Source: an uncultured Clostridia bacterium (lineage in GTDB: Bacteria > Bacillota > Clostridia > Oscillospirales > Acutalibacteraceae). Taken from it: 6,805 nucleotides of DNA. How positions within the stretch are numbered: the stretch's first letter is position 1; each line of letters begins with the position of its first letter. The notes beneath the pieces are model-generated. The model saw nothing but the letters and a program-made list of their open reading frames with translations. It was not told where the DNA came from and did not search any database. Position numbers and translations under genes: made by a program. This document shows positions 5,450 through 6,805 of the stretch, piece after piece. The stretch lies in the NCBI GenBank assembly GCA_937875885.1, contig CALEIO010000127.1, positions 1-6,805 on the forward strand. The letters run 5' to 3'.

Positions 5450-5914
5450 TTATTCTTCAATCACAGATGTACAGTTGGGGCAACGTGTAGCCTTGATGTC
5501 GATCTCTGTACAGCAGAAGGGACATTTCTTTGTTGTAGGCTCTGCAGGAGCTTCTTCCTTTTTGGGAGCAAGGTCCTTAACCTTTGCAACAACCTTAACA
5601 AGAAGGAATACCATAAATGCAAGAATCAGGAAGTAGATAATTGCAGAGATGAACTTGCCATAAGCAAATGTTGCAATACCTGCTGCTGTAAGCTCATCGT
5701 ATGTTTTGAGTCCGTCAGGATTCTCGCCGAGTACGATAAGCCAGCTTGAAAAATCAACGCCGCCTGTTAAAAGAGAAATGAAAGGCATAATTACATCATC
5801 AACAAGTGATTTGATGATACCTTGGAAAGCAGCGCCGATAACTACGCCGACTGCTAAATCCATTACGCTACCGCGTGAAATAAATTCTTTGAATTCTGCA
5901 AAAAACTTTTTCAT
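5450..5914 (-). CDS. mscL: Large-conductance mechanosensitive channel MscL with C-terminal zinc ribbon
   Basis: MscL forms a homopentameric inner-membrane pore that opens under membrane tension and releases solutes during hypo-osmotic shock. The 154-aa protein starts with the conserved N-terminal amphipathic helix and TM1: MKKFFAEFKEFISRG, then VMDLAVGVVIGAAFQGIIKS and LVDDVIMP (about 16-49). A periplasmic loop follows (50-83), then YGKFISAIIYFLILAFMVFLLVK as TM2 (85-107). The core is of normal length. Beyond the usual cytoplasmic helix (PKKEEAPAEP) there is a CPFC...CPNC module (C131, C134, C145, C148), which probably binds zinc; similar tails are, from memory, seen in other Firmicute MscL proteins. 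AAGGAGA lies 6 bases before the ATG, inside the 15-bp gap after tyrS, so the two genes are probably one transcript. Confidence 0.95.
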   Translation of the reverse strand: MKKFFAEFKEFISRGSVMDLAVGVVIGAAFQGIIKSLVDDVIMPFISLLTGGVDFSSWLIVLGENPDGLKTYDELTAAGIATFAYGKFISAIIYFLILAFMVFLLVKVVAKVKDLAPKKEEAPAEPTTKKCPFCCTEIDIKATRCPNCTSVIEE

Positions 5915-5929
5915 AGTTGTTCTCCTTGA

Positions 5930-6805
5930 TTATTTATTGAATGTAGCCTTGTGGAAGACTTTCTTACCTTTTTTGATTACAACGTAGCCCTTGGAGAAAT
6001 TCTCCTCTGTGAGCGCAGCAAACATATCTGTTACCTTCTCATCATCAACAAGAACACCGCCCTGCTGGATAAGTCGCTTTGCTTCGCCCTTGGAAGGACA
6101 GAGTTTGCACTTAACAAGAACATCCTGAACAGTAATCTTGCCGTCAGTGAAATCGTCAGCAGTAAGATCTGTGGAAGGCATATTCTCGATATCTCCACCT
6201 GTTGTGAAGAGTGCACGAGCTGTAGCCTGCGCCTTTGTAGCCTCTTCCTCACCGTGGATAAGCTTTGTAACCTCAAATGCAAGAATTTCTTTAACCTTGT
6301 TGATCTCTGAACCCTCTGCCTGAGCAAGCTCGTTGATATAATCAAGAGGCAGGAATGTGAGCATCTTCATACACTTGATAACGTCAGCGTCATCAACATT
6401 TCTCCAATACTGATAGAAATCGTAGGGAGATGTCTTTTCAGGATCTAGCCAGAGTGCACCCTTCTCGGTTTTACCCATCTTCTTGCCCTCAGATGTAAGG
6501 AGAAGTGAGCAAGTAAATGCATTAACCTTTGTTGTCTCGGGTACAGGATTACCTGTTTCCTCTGCTTCCTTTGCAGCAATACGACGGATAAGCTCAACTC
6601 CACCGATCATATTACTCCACTGGTCGTCACCGCCAAGCTCAAGCTTACAATCATATTCTCTTGCAAGCATTAAGAAGTCATAGCTCTGCATAAGCATATA
6701 GTTAAATTCAAGGAAAGAAAGACCTTTTTCAAGTCTTTGCTTGAAACATTCTGCAGTGAGCATTTTATTAACAGAGAAACATGCACCGATATCTCTTAAA
6801 AAATC
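5930..6805 (-). CDS. tyrS: Tyrosyl-tRNA synthetase, C-terminal part (5' end outside window)
   Basis: This enzyme charges tRNA-Tyr with tyrosine at the expense of ATP in the cytosol. The frame is open to the right edge, giving 291 visible residues. The reading begins [20 protein letters not shown], so the internal ATG at 6763 is not the true start. Class I features visible are QSYDF and [12 protein letters not shown] (tyrosine and ATP site), and the signature loop KMGKT (bases 6481-6467), the TyrRS variant of KMSKS, followed by [21 protein letters not shown]. The C-terminal S4-type RNA-binding domain includes [25 protein letters not shown]. The HIGH motif and any upstream leader (a T-box would be usual) are outside the window. 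The gene ends at TAA at 5930, 15 bp before mscL. Confidence 0.97.
   Translation of the reverse strand, partial: DFLRDIGACFSVNKMLTAECFKQRLEKGLSFLEFNYMLMQSYDFLMLAREYDCKLELGGDDQWSNMIGGVELIRRIAAKEAEETGNPVPETTKVNAFTCSLLLTSEGKKMGKTEKGALWLDPEKTSPYDFYQYWRNVDDADVIKCMKMLTFLPLDYINELAQAEGSEINKVKEILAFEVTKLIHGEEEATKAQATARALFTTGGDIENMPSTDLTADDFTDGKITVQDVLVKCKLCPSKGEAKRLIQQGGVLVDDEKVTDMFAALTEENFSKGYVVIKKGKKVFHKATFNK

Overview
The window looks like a chromosomal segment of a low-to-medium-GC Gram-positive anaerobe, most likely a Clostridia member of the Ruminococcaceae/Oscillospiraceae type. The reasons are Gram-positive style Shine-Dalgarno sites (AAGGAGG), consensus sigma-A type promoters, a meso-diaminopimelate dehydrogenase, a secreted NlpC/P60 hydrolase with choline-binding-like aromatic repeats, tRNAs with encoded CCA, and U-tailed hairpin terminators after nearly every unit. 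The taxon is an inference; no rRNA or other decisive marker is present.

Layout. (1) Positions 1-1112, minus strand: the 5' part of a radical-SAM gene, cut by the window edge. Its first ~330 codons are a clean YgiQ-type protein, but its last visible ~35 codons read like the tRNA-modifying enzyme MtaB. (2) A 197-bp divergent promoter region leads into ddh (1310-2293, plus), which ends at a terminator. (3) A strong promoter drives a two-tRNA serine operon (UGA then GCU anticodons), closed by a perfect 13-bp hairpin with another terminator about 100 bp later. (4) A two-gene cassette encodes a 65-aa XRE/Cro-type repressor and a 137-aa four-helix membrane protein. It is driven by a perfect TTGACA-17-TATAAT promoter bracketed by two matching 18-bp inverted repeats. 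(5) A 329-bp gene-free stretch holds a terminator, an extended -10 promoter, a perfect 20-bp palindrome over the predicted start of transcription and a leader hairpin. It leads to a 495-aa cell-wall hydrolase with a signal peptide, NlpC/P60 domain, cell-wall-binding repeats, two peptidoglycan-binding domains and a C-terminal membrane anchor. (6) Converging from the right on the minus strand is a tyrS (partial)-mscL operon, separated from the hydrolase by two terminators.

The genes are mostly housekeeping and do not form one pathway. A loose envelope theme is present: Ddh makes the meso-DAP used in peptidoglycan, the NlpC/P60 protein probably cuts peptidoglycan peptides, and MscL protects the membrane during osmotic downshift. 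The best candidates for something undescribed are the YgiQ/MtaB chimera at the left edge (possibly an assembly artefact), the self-contained repressor/operator/membrane-protein cassette, and the palindrome controlling the anchored hydrolase. No clearly new multi-gene defence or biosynthetic system is visible.
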